Shown here: positions 7,478 through 7,726 of the stretch, one piece after another
Position numbering within the stretch: position 1 is the first letter of the stretch
Layout of the letters: each line of letters opens with the position of its first letter
NCBI GenBank assembly: GCA_905373555.1
Contig: CAJPTP010000043.1
Location: 1-7,726 of the forward strand
Direction: 5' to 3'
Source: an uncultured Francisella sp.
Lineage (GTDB): Bacteria > Pseudomonadota > Gammaproteobacteria > Burkholderiales > Neisseriaceae
DNA length: 7,726 nt
The notes under the pieces: model-generated
What the model was told of the DNA's origin: nothing
Databases searched by the model: none
Seen by the model: only the letters and a program-made list of their open reading frames with translations
Made by a program: the position numbers and the translations under genes

Positions 7478-7613
7478 TGAGGAAACCCGGCCCCGACGAG
7501 CCGAACCGGCGCGAATCGAACCGCGATGACCAAGTCAATCCGACGAACGATTGAGATCGGCGCCGAATTCGCTCCGCTGAAAAGAAGAACATTGGTTGTG
7601 TTTCCATGTTAAC

Positions 7614-7640
7614 GTTATAGATTAATGAACATTAAGTCAA
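7614..7640 (-). promoter_or_regulatory. Candidate sigma-70-type promoter for the two-gene cassette
   Basis: On the minus strand, TTGACT (7640-7635) and TATAAC (7619-7614) are 15 bp apart inside a short AT-rich patch in otherwise GC-rich DNA. Each hexamer matches consensus at 5 of 6 positions, but the spacer is shorter than the usual 16-18 bp. The start of transcription would fall near 7606, giving a leader of about 140 nt before ATG 7464. It is the only convincing promoter-like signal upstream of gene 1. Confidence 0.45.
7622..7635. promoter_or_regulatory. 14-bp inverted repeat in the promoter spacer, possible operator
   Basis: TTAATGAACATTAA has perfect 6-bp arms (TTAATG / CATTAA) around a 2-bp centre. 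It fills almost the whole gap between the candidate -35 and -10 hexamers, so a dimeric regulator bound here would block or remodel the promoter. AT-rich dyads also occur by chance, and no regulator gene is in the window. Confidence 0.35.
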
Positions 7641-7726
7641 TGCATAATTGAAGGAAGGCGGGGTCAATCTGTACATTTTTTGCAACAATGGCAAATCCAG
7701 GGCGTGTTTGCTCATTCGACCGCTAT

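Noticed and set aside
7395..7607. 70-codon minus-strand ORF starting at ATG 7607
   Set aside because: It begins at about the predicted transcription start and overlaps the start of gene 1 in another frame. The product is Arg/Ser-rich with no recognisable features.
7655..7690. AT-rich stretch with TGTACA and T6, considered as an insertion-sequence end or a terminator
   Set aside because: No matching second end, no target duplication, no transposase and no hairpin before the T-run.

Overview
The window is GC-rich bacterial DNA with all recognisable coding on the minus strand, read from right to left. It holds two very large secreted proteins built of immunoglobulin-like modules. Both resemble, from memory, a group of poorly characterised surface or extracellular proteins found in Deltaproteobacteria and relatives. 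The signal peptides and this likeness suggest a Gram-negative-type bacterium; the lineage cannot be fixed from the window. Codon choice (many TTG, CAA, GCG and GGC codons; TTA nearly absent) is the same across both genes, so they look native to one genome.

Layout from right to left. Positions 7465-7726 are non-coding. They hold an AT-rich patch with a candidate promoter (TTGACT / TATAAC) whose spacer is a 14-bp inverted repeat, and a strong Shine-Dalgarno sequence. Gene 1 runs from 7464 to 3052. It starts with a signal peptide but is cut after 163 codons by an in-frame TAA (6973-6975). The frame then stays open for more than 1300 codons, so the two ORFs are one gene split by a nonsense codon. 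Its modules are an N-terminal beta-rich region, a CARDB-like stretch, an SdrD-B-like domain, a DUF11/CARDB-like domain, a GATase-like fold, a helical segment and three Big_1-like Ig domains. The extreme C-terminus turns abruptly into an Arg-rich tail, which suggests a second lesion.

A gap of about 300 bp (2756-3051) contains a perfect 45-bp inverted copy of a piece of gene 1 (2883-2927 against 3619-3663).

Gene 2 runs from 2755 off the left edge, with at least 918 codons and no stop. It has a signal peptide, a nidogen-like extracellular domain, an FN3-like domain and a chain of bacterial Ig-like domains. The two genes are probably one co-transcribed cassette making modular surface or matrix proteins. 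No enzyme active site, membrane anchor or sorting signal is visible. Long plus-strand ORFs are antisense shadows. There are no RNA genes, CRISPR arrays or transposases.
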